Assembly (NCBI GenBank): GCA_005281725.1
Contig: SSBO01000003.1
Location: forward strand, 3,399,824 to 3,463,823
DNA from: Wuchereria bancrofti
Lineage: Eukaryota; Nematoda; Chromadorea; Rhabditida; Onchocercidae
Length of the DNA stretch: 64,000 nt
Reading direction: 5' to 3'
Shown piece after piece: positions 9,358 to 23,624 of this stretch. A program made the translations under genes and the position numbers. The notes below the pieces were generated by a model, which saw only the letters and a program-made list of their open reading frames with translations, was not told where the DNA came from and did no database searches. The stretch's first letter is position 1, and each line of letters begins with the position of its first letter.

Positions 9358-12300
9358 TTCTTTCCTTTTTTTTTATCAAAATTGAAATAGGTTATTGGAG
9401 TTCTCAACATCACTATTTAATGATATCTTCCACAACAATAGGTCTCCTTTTACTTAATATTATGCAAATTTGAAAAAAATTTTCCGCTTTTTAAAATTTC
9501 TAAAAGGACAAAAATTATAAAAAGTTGAGTAGTGAAATTTCCAAAGCGGAAAATATTAAACATTAACTTAATTAAAGCTGAAGAAAATCATGATTTGAAA
9601 GTGATGAAGTCATCAATCCAAATAAAACATCATGAAATAGTAAACAGGAACGATCCATGTGATATCCTTAAGGCAATCACTTATTCATTCATTCAATCAT
9701 TTATGTTTCTGAAAGCAAAAATTAAGCATTTTTTCAGGAATATCTATAAAATTAAATTTTAACACAGATATATTTGCTCGATTACTATTCATTCAATCTA
9801 AAGCATCACAACTATTTACTCTAATTTTTCACAATTTACAATCGTTATACCATTTACTAAAAGAAATTCCACGCAATTTCTTTATGTTTCTGAAAATAAA
9901 AATCAAGTAGTCTATTCAAGAATACTCACCCATAAATATTTATGAAATTAAATTTTAATACAAATATATTTGATTATTCGACTATTCATTCTATTTTAAA
10001 AATCAACATCATATCTAAAATTGTACTATCAAATCACTGCAGGCACATGGTTCTATCGATTTAGCACTACAAGCATCTACATCGATCACATTCATTCTTA
10101 CAGGCATTACAACATCACGTGAAATATGTATAAGAAAATTATTTGTTAATGGACAAAGATATGTTTTCATATAATTAGCATTGAATAATGTTTGTGTGAA
10201 ATATAATTATTTATACATACGTTTAATTTTCCAATAACCTAACATAACCAAATCTATTTTGATGTAATTAGCACCGAATAATTAGGAAAGATCACTAAGA
10301 GCTTCAGAAAGTCATTACGTCATTTTATGATTTTACTATCAAAAAAAGAAATGTAAGACTATAAGTGGGAAAACAATATGCTAAAATTGTGTCCAGAAAA
10401 CAATACGCTAGTACAAAACTCTACAACTACGGGTTACGAAAACGTAAAAACAGACGTAAACGTCGGCGGTAATACGTAGTAAAACATTTCCAAATGTATG
10501 GAAACGTTGATGAAGAGGTTGCAGGCGTATAATAGTATATTAATTACTCAAAAAGTGAAGAGAGTGCAGGAAGACAGTGATAGAGGAAACAGCGTATGCA
10601 ATAATATAACTGGGAGGTTAGGGTGTTGCGAAATATAATTGATTTATTTTTAAATTACTTTTAAAGCTTTTACATTAATGTGGTAACTGCTTTTGTTTTG
10701 AAGCATATTTAGGTAGCTCATTGTTTATAGTCTTTTAGGACGTAAATTGAAATACGTTGCGTGGAAGAGACGTGATAGGAGAGGGACTGTACCGATACAT
10801 TAAGGGAAGAAATGAAGCTTTTAAAGTAAAATACTGCATCTTTCTTTCCGAGAAATATTTCTGGAATAATCAGTTTGATTTCCCATTAAATGAAATAAGT
10901 AATTAATTTCATTTTCACTTAAGTGGAATAAGTAATTATACGTATCTTCACATAGCATATATCTATGCGTGCTTGTTTATTTACATATTTCATTGTTTAT
11001 TTGTCGTGTTAATCACAGTGTCAATAGATAACCATTTGTGTTCATAATTCGTCTGTATTTTTGTATTAGCTGATCATTCTGTTTGCAACTGTTAGTGCAG
11101 TTATAGCAGAATTTGTCGAGTTTTGTGTCAAAAATTATGAGAAAACTGCTGGAAGGATTATAAAGGATTCGGGACCGGGTTTATTGAATTATCAGAATGT
11201 CGTTATTTCTTGATTTGTATGTTCATTTCGTGGCAGTTCATTTCGTGGTATGTTTGTTTTTGCTGAATAGGAAACGAACTGTCTAAAACCCCAGTTAACA
11301 TTTTCATTTAATCCATCTTGCCTTCATTCAGTGAGTTCCAGACGGTTTTTGTTTCTCGAGATCGCTTCCTATTCCTGATTTCCAATATTTGAGAAGAATC
11401 ACGCGGAACATATCGGTTTGTACGAAATGCATCAACCTAGTGCACGGACATACTCAACGCACTTCCTATCTATATGTGTTGACAGTGTCATCACGATCGA
11501 TAATTCACGCTCTATTCTCTCCATTTATATTGCTCTCGTAATGAAGTGACGGTTAAGGAACTGTTTCAAAATAAAATTTAAGAGGTAGCTTGCTGTATAG
11601 CGAAGCAAGCAACATATGAGTGTGCGTTTGCGTCTTTTGACATAATTACGCGCACGTGTAATTTTTGCTTCCAGTGAATATCGCAGAATGGGTAGAGCTC
11701 GTACGCTGTGTACAATCACAGTGGAATACGAGAAAAAGAAAATTGCATATATATGAATAATTTCATCCCATGCAGGCAACATTCAATGATAATTATGCAA
11801 AAACGAATCCTTTCCTTTAATAAGTGATTTTCTTGCTCGTATTTCACACAAAGACATAATACACAGGGGTTTGTAGTTTATAGGCTAAATCAAGGGTGAT
11901 TGTAGTTCTAAATCAATATATATGCGTGCAATACACATAATATTTAGTAGCGAGCTTCATGCATTTATCAAGATATACATTATTGATTAGTGGAGATAGA
12001 GTGGTGACTGCATAGAATTTCGTTTAGCACATAATAGAGTTAAGCGTCTATGAAGTTAGAGAAGAAAACGATAAGTTTTGAAGAGTTTAAATAGGTTTTT
12101 TGAAGGCAAAGGTAATTGTTTTAAATTACATATATTTGTGTTCAGGAAATGTGAGTATTATAAAAAGAAATGTGAGGTATGAATATTACAAAAGCAAAAG
12201 GAATACTTCCTGTTTTTTCCTGGTAAAAAATTGAAACATTCAGAATTTGAGACGATTAGGATAAGCGAGCTTATCGTGCATTATGTATATCCCGAAACAT

Positions 12301-12705
12301 AGTATACATGCAACATTGTCTTGTAAGTGTTGGATCACTGAAGGCTTTTTTGCCATTTTTGATGAATGATAATATGTGACGAGAAAAGATCGATTATACA
12401 TTCAGTATTTGTAGAGTCAGGATAGGTAATGCACGTCTTTTCAGTTTTTACTTTTGGCTATTCCATGCATACATTTATGCGAATGGTTAATTCTTTTTTT
12501 CTATAAATTTTAAAATGTATTTCTTTCCATCTTGTAATCTAACTAATTGTCGTGTTTCCTGATTTATGCTATAGGTACACCACCGTCCGGTGATATGCAA
12601 CGCTATTGCTAAATGATTCGACTGCTTTAGTGAGTTTCGCAAGGTGTTGATCCATATTTTGTCAATTGGTTGAATTATTTTAGGCTTTTATAAGGATTTG
12701 AACTA
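9358..12705. other. Intergenic, no gene seen
   Basis: There are 3.3 kb without an exon I can support. The stretch contains a diverged direct repeat at about 9700-9990. The part from about 10.4 to 12.7 kb is less AT-rich and precedes the BAZ1A-like gene, so its promoter should lie there. An acceptor-like TTATTTTAG ends at 12683, 22 bases before that gene's ATG. Confidence 0.5.
9700..9991 (+). repeat. Diverged tandem duplication of about 180 bp
   Basis: Segment 9701-9794 (TTATGTTTCTGAAAGCAAAA ... AAATTAAATTTTAACACAGA ... ACTATTCATTC) recurs in diverged form at 9882-9991 (TTATGTTTCTGAAAATAAAA ... AAATTAAATTTTAATACAAA ... ACTATTCATTC). The offset is about 181 bases. Substitutions and small indels show that it is old. 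No ORF or terminal repeats go with it. Confidence 0.7.
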
Positions 12706-15700
12706 ATGCCATCACTTGGCCGGAAGCAGTTCAGACCATCACCATGTCCAGTTGGTCTGAAACCTGATGACAAAGTATTTTATCTTCCACTCACTAATGA
12801 AATTTTCACATCGTATGAGTAAGTTTTTCAGTTTATTTTCTGTAAGTTCAGTCATAAATGTGTTGTACTTCTTATGCATTATCATGCCACACTTGTCTTT
12901 ATAGTTAGTTTTGTCTTGAATTGTGAAACATGGATATCAGTTTTACAAAAAAAGTTTTACCAAATTGTTGCTCATGTTTTAGATGATTTTTTCGCCCTTT
13001 TTGCCGAAGTTTAAAGATTTGGGAATCTTTCAATACTTTGGAATTCTTTCTTAGAAATTAAGCGTTATAAAGAAAGTTTGTTATTTTCAGTGACTTCTTC
13101 CAGCGACAAATTTCTCTTAGTTCGATGGTTTGGACATGTTCAGTAACCGGAAAGACGGGTTTAACATTTGAGGAAGCTCTTGATTCTGAAAAGAATGCGC
13201 AGGTAAGACAAGATATCTGCATTGCATCACGTAGTTGTTTAAATTTTGAAATAATAAGTTATAAGATTTGTTATACAACGAACTGGTATTATTAATTGGA
13301 ATTCATCGATTGATTTTGAATTTCAAAGTAAGTTTTTGAGGTATTAATAGGATTTAATAATTTTTAATTGACATGGAGCTTGATTTTTTCCTAATTATCG
13401 ATCTCCATCATGCTAATTAAATTTCAGGAAACGCTGAAAACTTATCCACCCTCTTTTGCAAGACCTATTCTTTATCTTGTATACAAATTATCATGTCGTG
13501 GGCGAATCGAGGATTTGGTAAACGATATTTACTTTTTTGTCAAAGATCACTTTTTGCTGGGCGAAGAAGTTACATACAGCGGTGGACGTGGTCGAAAAGA
13601 TGTTATAATTAAAAAAGTGACATATATTGATGTGGAAAATGATGTTATCACAAATCAGCATAATGATGTGAAGAAACCAGCCATTTTGTGAGTTATTTTA
13701 GTCAATTTATTTATAATTTGAATTTTGTTAGAATGACCAACATCCGTCATTTGTTTTTTTTTTTTTTTTTTCAATGCCAATATAATTACCTTTTTCAAGT
13801 ATGAAAAGAGGAGAGCTATTAATACCACCAGCGGAACGTTATATGTATGATGTCCTAATATTAGATAAACATAATGGCGATGCTGGCAATAAAGTACTCG
13901 AACGAGTCAGTCATCAAGATTTACTGTAAGTTTTTTTTTGATTATTTAAATGATTACCTTCTTCTAGTCTGTTTTTACAAGGCAAACCTGAAACTTTTGT
14001 TTAAGTTCAGAGTACGTATTATTTTATATCATTTGAAATTTTCTAGACGAAGCAAATCTCTGTGGGCTCGGAATATGATACGTGTATTCTTGAAAAATTC
14101 TTGTATAACAGATCACGAACGTCTAACCGTAAAAGTAAGCTTTTCGGAGTTAATTAGCTGCTGTTATTATGTCATAATTTTACTATCAGCATATTTTATA
14201 ATATATTTATATAGCTTTACACTTAACTATATTGGTTTCAAACTCTAGTCTTTTTATATCCACTATAATAGTTGGAGGACCAATCTGTAGAAAAAAACTG
14301 TTTAGACTAAGTTAATATTCGACTTGTTTGTTTAGTAAATGAGTGAAATTTTATCGTTTCCTTGAAATTGTAGCTTTCATCTTATTGTCAGAGTTGATTC
14401 TTTCAGAAAGAATTGCTGGAAAATTTCCAGTTAGACAGTATGTCATGGAATGAGGTGTTTGCTGGACCGATTGCGCAGTTTCCGCGGACACCGTTAATGC
14501 ATCGTGGACCAAGTAAAGGAATTTCCCGTCCATCTCGCAACCACCTAAGTACTTTTTTTTTTCATAAAATGTTGTAACTAGTTAAGCAGACTTCTGAATT
14601 GTACTTCTGAGTATTTTATTGTATTTTAGATGGCCATTCTGCTGACGATCTGGATGCACAGTCGACGTCGGATGCCGACTTTATTGATATTGTTGAAAAA
14701 GATAAGTTACATTCGCGATCTAAGAAAGCATCTCTAGAGAAGGATAAAAAGGAAAACGACAAGAAGGGAGAAAGTGGCAAGAAAACGAAGAAAAAAAGAG
14801 CGGTATAATTTGTTTCGCTGCTTCAATTTCCAATCTTTAATTCTGCATATTGCATTTTGTTTTTTTTTTTTTTTTTTTTTTTTTATAAGCTTTGATGACT
14901 GTACAAAAAATAATCGTTCAGATTGCTGAGCAGCAGGAAGAATTGGAAAGTCTTTTTGAGCAAGCACGAAAAGTAAATATTGAAAATCTCTCCCACTGGG
15001 AACAAGACGAACGATTGTTATCTGAAGCTGAAATCGTTGAATTGAAGCAGTTAATTCGGCAGACTAAAGAAAAGGTTTGATTTAAATCAAATTTATTTTT
15101 CTTTAAAAAAGTTGGTGGCATTTGATATGTCCAACCATTCTGTTTGATTTCTAATATGACTCCCATTTGAGATCAACTCACTGGTTTTCAAGTGCACATC
15201 CGTAGCATCATTGGATGCTCAAATTTTGTATGTGAAGGGATTTGCTAAAACTTTCTCCTCTGTTGTTTGTTTAATTTGCCGTAATGCACGGCAGATTTTT
15301 GCATCCACCACTGTATAATTGTTTAGATATTGTTTACTTTAGGATCGTGAGGAAAAACGTTTGAATAAACAGCGGGCAAAAGAAATGTTACTAGAATGGA
15401 AGAAACCAAGAGATGATATCCTTTGTGATGATCTTCAAGTAAAATTTGTTATTCTTCAAATCAAAAAGTTTTAAAAACAAGAAATCAGCCTTTGTAATTA
15501 AAATCATATTTGATGGATTTAATGTTATTTAATTAAACAGCAAAATTGTTTTTCTGTAAAAGAATAAAAAGTTAGGTTACTTTCCATGATATTCTTCCTG
15601 TAATTGTAGATTTAAGGTAAGAGATTATTTCACAATTTTTTAGCCCTTACCTCAATTGGCACCTCTTCTACTGCCTCTATGGATGTCCGACGACGATTTT

Positions 15701-18700
15701 GGCGACTATTTATACATTTTTGAATTTTTCCAAAGTTTCGCGGAGTTGTTACCAATTAAAGAAGTATGTTTCTCGTGCATTGTGAGTCGCATTTTCTATT
15801 TGAGTCTACAAAATTTTTCACATCAACTTTTTAGGTCCGTGGTATTAATCAGGTCAAGTTTGGTGAAATTATATCAGCTGTAAGAAGTCGGACACCAGAA
15901 CAAGATAGTTTATTTGTTCAGTTAATGCATATTTTATTGAAAGCCAAAGCTGAACGAGCTGATGAAGAAGATGGTGATGAAGGTAAACTTTCTTCTCGTA
16001 GGTTTGAATACCGTACATTCCATAAGATTTCAACACAAAATTCTCAATTTTATTAGTCATCGTCAAATATCGCAAAGCAGTAAGCCATCTAACTTTATTT
16101 AAAGCTGCTTGATCTTCATCAACTAGCATATATATTGTTGACACTCGCTGATTGGGCTATGCTTGATTTTTATTCCGAATCGTTTCCCGATGCAGAGCAA
16201 TTCCTGTTTTTCTGAAACGGAGAGAGTTAAATCAGAGTTAATGATGTTCTGTAATATCACTTGTTTTGCTTAGTATTAATGTCAGAGGATTTTTTAAGTC
16301 CCGACGCTAAAAGATTTACCAAAACAAATATAAGCCTTTACTAACTACTGTAATTCATCACTAGTGAGGCTTTTGGAACTTCATAGCATAACGACAAAAA
16401 AATGAAATCAAATTTATTGTCATTCCAGAAACAGGAAGTTTGAATATGTAAATTTCAGAAACGTAAGTTTATTTTAGCTAACTTAAGCAACAAAGAAGAA
16501 ATACCAGTGGATGCAAATGATATCGACCACAAGATATATGGTCCGGAAATTCGCCAAGCAACAATCCTTCATGAGGATATTCGGCTTACACATGGCAAGT
16601 AGTATTGATCATTGTTCGTTTAAAATATTGCAGACATTTTATCTGCTAACACTCAAAAATTTTTCAATCAAAGTAAAAAAGTTTCTAGGATTGAGCGCAC
16701 GACATTTACCAATCGACTGGATGACTTTGACCGAAGTAATGCGATTGTCGTTGATGACATCAGGATATTATACAGGTGCTCCCACTCACCGATTTCGGCT
16801 ATTTTCAAGAGGAGCTATACGCTGCTATGAAGATGAAGGGTTTTTGTTTGCCAAGGATAATCCTCAAACTATGAGTATTCTGGAAAAGGTTATTATTCTC
16901 TTTATACTTTTTATTTGAAACTTGAAGAAAAAAGTAGAGCTGGTTCTCTTCGAAACATTGGGATGAGGCCCAAGAGTACATTAAAGAAGAGTACCTAGGC
17001 TGTACTTTTTATTCTTACATTTTAAGTCCTAGGACACTATTATGTTTTTTAAACATATACTGGTTGATGAAAACAACAAATGTTTGAAAAAATAGGTGTT
17101 ATTTTTGTTGTTTGTGCTACTTTTTATATGAGTGCCAAAAAATGTATTCCAGAAATCGGTGTTTGATCTCCAACCTTATGAACGCATAGCGCTGTTCAAA
17201 GTAGTGATACAGCAGTTACTTAGTTACCATAAATTTCGTTCCACATCTGATGAACGTATTATTTCGTTGCTTGATGTGCGGAAAGAGCTAAAAAATCTTC
17301 GAAATTTCGATGCAGCGCAGGTTTTCCTTATTGTTTTTATTCTAGTGATATCTATTTTGTTCCAAAAGTTTCTGAAAATAATGATATTATATAGGTTAAA
17401 TTGTTATAAATTTCATCTACGTATAGGTGCGAATATATTAGTAAGAGAAATTTATTAGTGATGAATTAAAGCAGGATGTCTCGGCAAGTCCATTAAGAAT
17501 TTTTCAGGAAAAAGAAGCACGAGAAGCTTCTTTAGTTCGAGAATATGAAGCAGAGCAATTAGAAGAACTGGGCGAAGCAGCTAGAGCAGATTTTGTCAAA
17601 AAAGAGGAACCTTCCAAGGAAACAATAACATTAATTAATTTTGTGAAGGGCGGAAATTTCGTTGGCAGAAGAGACGAGAGATTGAGAGAAGTGGAACAGG
17701 TTTTGTAAATTTTCTTAGAGCTTTATTGTTGTCTTAAATATTTCAAATTTTTTTTTGGAAGTTTCTGCGTTTGGAAATGTCAAAGAGTTCATAAGTTTCC
17801 TATTTTTTTTCTTCCATTTCTCATTTCCTGCGATGTATTTTATATTGAAATATCTTGTAAATAGATTTTATTGTAGATTTTGCTTTCCAGATACTCATGA
17901 AAGGGGTTTCATATGCTCAGATGGAAGCTGACGAAATAAAGAAAGTTCGTTCGTTGCAAGTAGAACATACGACTGCCGCAGAAAATGATTTACTCAAACT
18001 CATTTACAAAATACAAAGTAAGTGTGTAGCTGGAATCATTTGCAAATATCAGTATTTTAAATTTTAGAAAGGGAAGCACTGATTAGTAACAACATAACAG
18101 AGGACTATTGTAGTTACTTGGGAAATGCATGATTTCAGAGTTGACAGTTTGATAGGTCTCTTTGGTAATGCTGTGGATCATTGCGTTGTGAAAATATACA
18201 TCTTAAGTTTGAGGCGTATTTTTTCATTATTAATTGATGTCCTTTTTTTAGGTCGCGTTGGTTGGCATTGTCTTGGTCGTGATCGAGGATTTCGTACATA
18301 TTGGTTCTTTAGTTCATTGCCGTTGCTTTTGGTAGAAAATACTAATTCGATGGATGAACGAGGTCCGTGCCTTGGACCAACACCACTGGACAGGGTAAAC
18401 TTTCCAACTTTCTGATTTTTTGATTTCAATTCTATGAAATGTACAAATAATTTTTGAGTTTATTAATTTTCGACGGCTTTAGGTTGATGAGAAATATCGG
18501 CAGTTGTGTGAGAGTGATGATAAATTGCGCCAAGATTTGTTGAGTTGTACAGCCACTGAAGATTGCCCAGTCCATGGGAAGTTCCGTCGTTCTCGGTGGC
18601 AGCTAATCAAAAACATGGATGTTCTTAATGAAGTTAGTGTTTCTTCTGTTTTTGGAATATACAGAACATGTACTGTATTGGTTAATTTTTTATACCACTG

Positions 18701-21700
18701 AAATTCCAGATTGAGTCTGCGTGTAACAGTCGTGGTTTTCGGGAATCTGAACTTCTGGAAAATTTGAAGTTCTTCAGTCCTCTATTGAAAAGCATACTTG
18801 GTCGGTGCTCAGATAAGGCAAGATTTTTTGTTACAATTGATTTTGGGATGTAACTGATTCCTGGTCATTAGAAAAAGTGACAAATATAAAATTGTAGAGT
18901 TCGATGAATAGGAAGTTCGATATGAAGTTTTTTGTGTACGAAAGTTATTGCTTGAATTCCAGATCAGTTCCGGTGAAATTTATGCCGATCTTTTATTGAC
19001 GGATGTTGATTTGGCAGATAACTCTGTGGCATTTGACTGGAGTCGTGAATTTATTGATATGCTTTTGGATTTAGAAGAAAAGGTTATGACGCTTTCAAAT
19101 CTTGCATAAATTTAGCTTCAATATGCTTAATTTAATGCGTCTGCAAAGCCACGCACGCATTCCTTACAACAAGGGACGGTGACACTGGCTGACTGATTTA
19201 GATTCTTAATTACATGAAGTCCATTAGCTGTACTTAATCCTCCAAAAAAATTTGCGGTTTCTTAAGACAAAAAGCATTATACTTTTATTGTTTTACTGAA
19301 CAGGACGGAAATTGCTAGTCATCCGTTTGAAAAAGTTTCGTTTCATTTGATGTTATTCTTTTCCATATTTGATTACTTAGTGCATTTGTTTTAGGTCGTT
19401 CTTACTGTTTCATTATGATTCTAAGGAAATAATTTTTTCAGGTTGAACAAGGGTGCATTGGTCATTTAGCTATCAATGATATTCGTCGTAGAGAAGAGTG
19501 GCGTGAGTCACTACTTCAGAAGCGTAATGTCACTTCTTTTATTGAAAGTAATGTTTCACTTAAACAAAACTGATTAATGCAATGAAGACATCTATCATCT
19601 ATTCTTCCTGTTCCTTTCTCTTTTATAGGGTTTTTCTAGTTCATCGTTTTATAAATTATGAATACGAATTACGAAATATTTATTAAAGGTCTTCAAGTTA
19701 TATATGCAATAATCAAAGATGATTTTTTGTTTTCCCTGAGATAAAAATTTCTTTTATTATGAACTCGCGTTATCTTCTAATACGGTTGTTGCAGATGTTA
19801 TTTGATTGTTTGCTTGATGTATCCATAGCTACTTATATTCACTCATAGTCCCAATCTTCCAATCTTCTGCATTACTGTTCTAATTTAAAGGTTTTCAATT
19901 CATTTCTCCTTATAACTTCAATTATATTTCTTTTTTTGTTTTAGGTGATGTAGAAGTTTTTGGAGAAACAGTATTTACCGTTGATGAGGTGAAGTCACTA
20001 AGTGAACTGGAACATCTAGCTGTGGCATTTTTACAAATTGTTCAAGGAATTAACCTGAAATTTTTACGGCTGCCTTTTGCTACAGCTTCTTCTAAAGAAA
20101 AAGATTGCGCGAATATTCCTACGACTACTTTTGATCAGTGGCAAAAATCTTTATTAAAATGCTGCTCTATATCGGCTTTATCACTATATTACACAACTTT
20201 AGAGTCTTCCATCTTATGGACAAGAAGTCGGCTTCAGGTATGGCATTAAAACATTTAATCGGAAATCAGCTGGCTATGCTTTATGACTTTTTGAAATTCT
20301 TCAAATTTTCGAAAATCCGGCTTATTTTTTGAGAATAAGGAAGGAATTTCCAATTGAATTATTTTAAAATTTAAGGCAAGATGTCGGAAGTGCCGTAAAA
20401 AGGGAGAAACTGAGAAACTGTGCATGTGTGCACGTTGTGATCGATGTTATCACATTGATTGTGCTAAACCAAAAATCAAGGTATTTTTCAAATAAAACTT
20501 TTTTTCCGACCATAATCTATACAAAATGCAGTATATCAGTGCATCGTTGATTAGAGCTAATGATTTCCAGGATACGAATGGTTGGATGTGCTCTGACTGT
20601 AAGGCTCTGGTAAAAGCACAGGAAGCCGAAGAGAAATGGAAAAGCGAGCAGGCGGTAAAAAAAGAAGGTTGAGTTAGATGTTCTAAAATGGGGCAGTGTT
20701 ATAATTACAAGCAGATTTTTAGTTTTCAGTCAATCTAGTGTGAATCTGATGCGTTTAAAGTTTTTTTTGACATTTAATTTTTTTCTTTTTTCTAGAAGAA
20801 GAGGAACAGAGTTACAGTCGAGGAAGCGATGATGCCTGTGGCACGTCCGCAGACGAATTTTCCGAACAACCACTTGCTGAGGAAGAGTGTGTTTTACCTT
20901 CAGATTATATATGCTTATTTCTAGATTTTCAACGTCAACGTTATGACTCAAAATTTTTATCGGTTGATGACTTCTGTTACACTGCTTTTCAGATTCGAGC
21001 TTCCATCAGATATGCTGAAAACATCAAGCGGACGTATTGTGAAGAAAGTTAGTACTAACTACGTTGTATATTTCATATGGATTATTTAGGTAATGTTTTT
21101 TTCTAACTGAAATGAAGATTTTTTAGGTAGCTTATGCTGATGAATCGTTCGAAGAGATGAGGAAAACTGTGCGGAAGAAGAATCTTGTTGGTGGTGAAAG
21201 TGATGAGGGCGAGAGTACTAGTGAGAGTGAATGTTCATATACAAAAAGAAAACGGCCCAGTAAGTTGCGTAAAGGGATTATAATTTTTTGGACCTTTATG
21301 GAATTCCTAATTTGAATTCGAAGCATGAGATTTTCAGTACCCATATTTCTAGGTAGAAGTGGTGAACGGGCACTAGGGAATCTAACGATTAGCTTGCGTG
21401 AAACGGATAATCGGATACGAAATACATTGCGTGCTTTCGAATTATTGATAAGTGACGCAATGCGACAGCAAATTGCTTGGCCTTTTCTAAAACCAGTAGA
21501 TGCCAAGGCCGTGCCTGACTACTACCAGGTAATTTTTTAGTATTTAATCCTTTTTTGTTTACCACATATGTCAGAAGTCCAGTAAAAAAGAAAATCTCAG
21601 GAAACAGAATCATCAAAACTTTCATTTGATATTGTAGCAATGCGTTTTGAAATGCATTCTGGACTATTTAACTATTTATTTTGACTATCTTATGGTTAAT

Positions 21701-22255
21701 TTATTAGTAAAAAAATTCAGTCTCGTAGATGAATTTCTTTAATATTTTTCTAGATTATCAAGAGGCCGATGGATCTGCGTACAATAATGAATAAACTAAA
21801 GCAACGATTGTATGATACGCCTGATCAAGTAATAGCCGATGCACGGTTGATTTTCGAGAACTGTCGTATTTACAATGAGGAAGAATCCGAAATTTATAAG
21901 GTATATGAATATTTTAGTTCTCTATTGTTAATACTTGTTTATTTTTGTAAATTAGGTTGTTTTAATGGTTCAGTATTTTGAAAAGTCTCATACTTGGAGA
22001 AAAAGAGTTGATTATGGTCAGCAATAATGCCAAGTTCTTATTATTGCTATACTAGGAAAAACTGTTAAGGTTGGATTATTCACTTTGATGATTGGGGCAC
22101 ACGACATAATCTTGTATGATTCCTTATGAAATACAAAGCTTATGCAGCTTAAAACAATTGTTTTTTAGTGTGCAAATAAATTGGAACAGTTTATGGAAGA
22201 ACGATTTAGCAAAATACTCCAGTCAAATGCAATTCGAACGCGAAGTGAATGTTAA
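12706..22255 (+). CDS. BAZ1A: BAZ1A/ACF1-type chromatin remodelling subunit (WAC-DDT-WHIM-PHD-bromodomain)
   Basis: Thirty exons: 12706-12818, 13091-13202, 13428-13687, 13800-13925, 14047-14134, 14407-14548, 14630-14802, 14922-15074, 15343-15438, 15644-15763, 15835-15982, 16478-16594, 16689-16888, 17153-17320, 17508-17699, 17891-18017, 18252-18394, 18483-18632, 18710-18817, 18963-19082, 19442-19547, 19945-20237, 20376-20480, 20571-20667, 20796-20886, 20993-21047, 21127-21259, 21353-21528, 21754-21900, 22169-22255. They give 1381 residues. ACF1 is the large partner of ISWI ATPase and helps space nucleosomes. Domains are WAC (about 20-125; FYLPLTNEIFTSYDDFF), a Lys-rich stretch (281-338), DDT (about 420-490), WHIM1 (about 550-620; LSARHLPIDWMTLTEV), WHIM3 (about 780-826; GRDRGFRTYWFF), PHD (about 1087-1135, Cys/His ligands CRKC, CARC, HIDC, CSDC) and a bromodomain (about 1265-1370; PDYYQIIKRPMDL). 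BAZ1B shares this architecture. Two introns appear to be GC-AG. Confidence 0.95.
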
Positions 22256-23624
22256 CAAATGAAAGAGGTTTCGAAAAGCTTGGCTGTGTTTTCGCTAATT
22301 TCTTTGGTGCCCATGACCGTTTTTAGGTTGGGTAGGCAGTTCGTCAGTTACACTGTCGAACCTTTTACATCAGACTAAACAGAAATATATGATTGATTTT
22401 GGTCATATAATACCATGAAAGATTTTTTTACTGATTACATGGTGTTTATTAACATGCAGTATTGAATATAATGGTAGCCTGTTGGAAGTTTTGTAAAAGA
22501 TGTAAGCTCTTTTAGCAATACTACAAAAAATGTTAAAGATTGAACGACCATCGATTGATTTTCAGGTCTAGAAAATGGGACTGTAACTTTACTGATTAAT
22601 CTAGCATAGTTCAGTTCAGTTGTATTTTATTCTTACATTGCAGATCGTCTCCTTCTTGCTTTAAAAAGCATTTTGTTATGTTTTTGTGTCATTGTTAAAA
22701 CATTGAGCAAATTGAAACAATTGTTCCAACCTTATAAAATTGTTGGATTGTATACATTCGATGTCTGGTATTTGTGTTACAACCGAATGAAAGGAACAGT
22801 TGATATTTTTCCGGTGTGTTTAGTCAGGAGTGCAAAATTAAAGAAAAATCTTGTTTGTCAAACAAATATTTGTTGGACAAATAAGAACTGACCAATGTAA
22901 AGATAAATTTGCCTTGCTTGACAATATTCGTGTCATTTCAATGATATAAATGGTCCGTATCAACTGCGATACGAAATTGAATATATTGAATTTTTTTAAG
23001 CGTTACCTCCCAAAAAAGAGTGGCCATTTCCAAAAAAAATTAGGCTCATTGCATGCTGCTCGTAAAGTTCTCATTCGTTATGATGATAGTATACTTAAAT
23101 GTTTGTCAGGTTATAAATACTGTTGAAAATAAACTTGTGCTCATTTGACTTCCTAGCATTGGCATTCATGTTGCATTGTTGATTTGCATATTTAAATTTT
23201 AAGCAAACAACTAAATGCTTGGTTGATTTAAGCAAGGATATGAATACTGCTATTTTAATATTGTTTAATATATATTGTTAGCATTTGATCTTATTGTACT
23301 TTAATGGTGATTGCTGGTTAATGTATAAGATTGTTAGATTTTTCCTTATATTTCACTTTATGGTTTAATTAGATAATTTGCTTATGTTTTAGATTTTTAG
23401 TTTGGTTTCCCTTTATATTGCATCTGGTATTCTATTTTGATCTATTTTTGTAAGTATAGAAATAGTAAACTAGAGACCAATGGACTAATATAATTGCACG
23501 AAGTTTTACTAACCGGGGCGAAAATAGCGCATAACGCTTGGAAGGGGAAAGACGAGTAGAGTTTTTAGAGCTTTTTTATTAAAAGTCATCATGAATTTTT
23601 AAGAAAAAGCTTTACTTTTAGAAA
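22256..23624. other. Intergenic between BAZ1A-like gene and ash-2
   Basis: There is no exon here that I can support. It holds the 3' UTR of the remodeller gene, with an AATAAA at 23128-23133, and the 5' region of ash-2. It ends in an acceptor-like TTACTTTTAG at 23621, three bases before the ash-2 ATG. An open stretch at 22673-22891 has no family resemblance. Confidence 0.5.

Noticed and set aside
9532..9762. 76-codon open frame on the plus strand
   Set aside because: It lies partly in a diverged direct repeat and has a composition typical of AT-rich noncoding DNA.
11525..11782. 85-codon open frame on the minus strand
   Set aside because: It shows no domain, no splice context and no resemblance to a known protein.
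14803..14921. Acceptor TATAAG at 14889 as the start of exon 8 of the BAZ1A-like gene
   Set aside because: It needs a phase-1 donor, but exon 7 ends in phase 0. The acceptor ATCGTTCAG at 14921 fits phase 0.
22673..22891. 72-codon open frame on the plus strand after the BAZ1A-like gene
   Set aside because: It has no family match, no splice context and lies in the probable 3' UTR.
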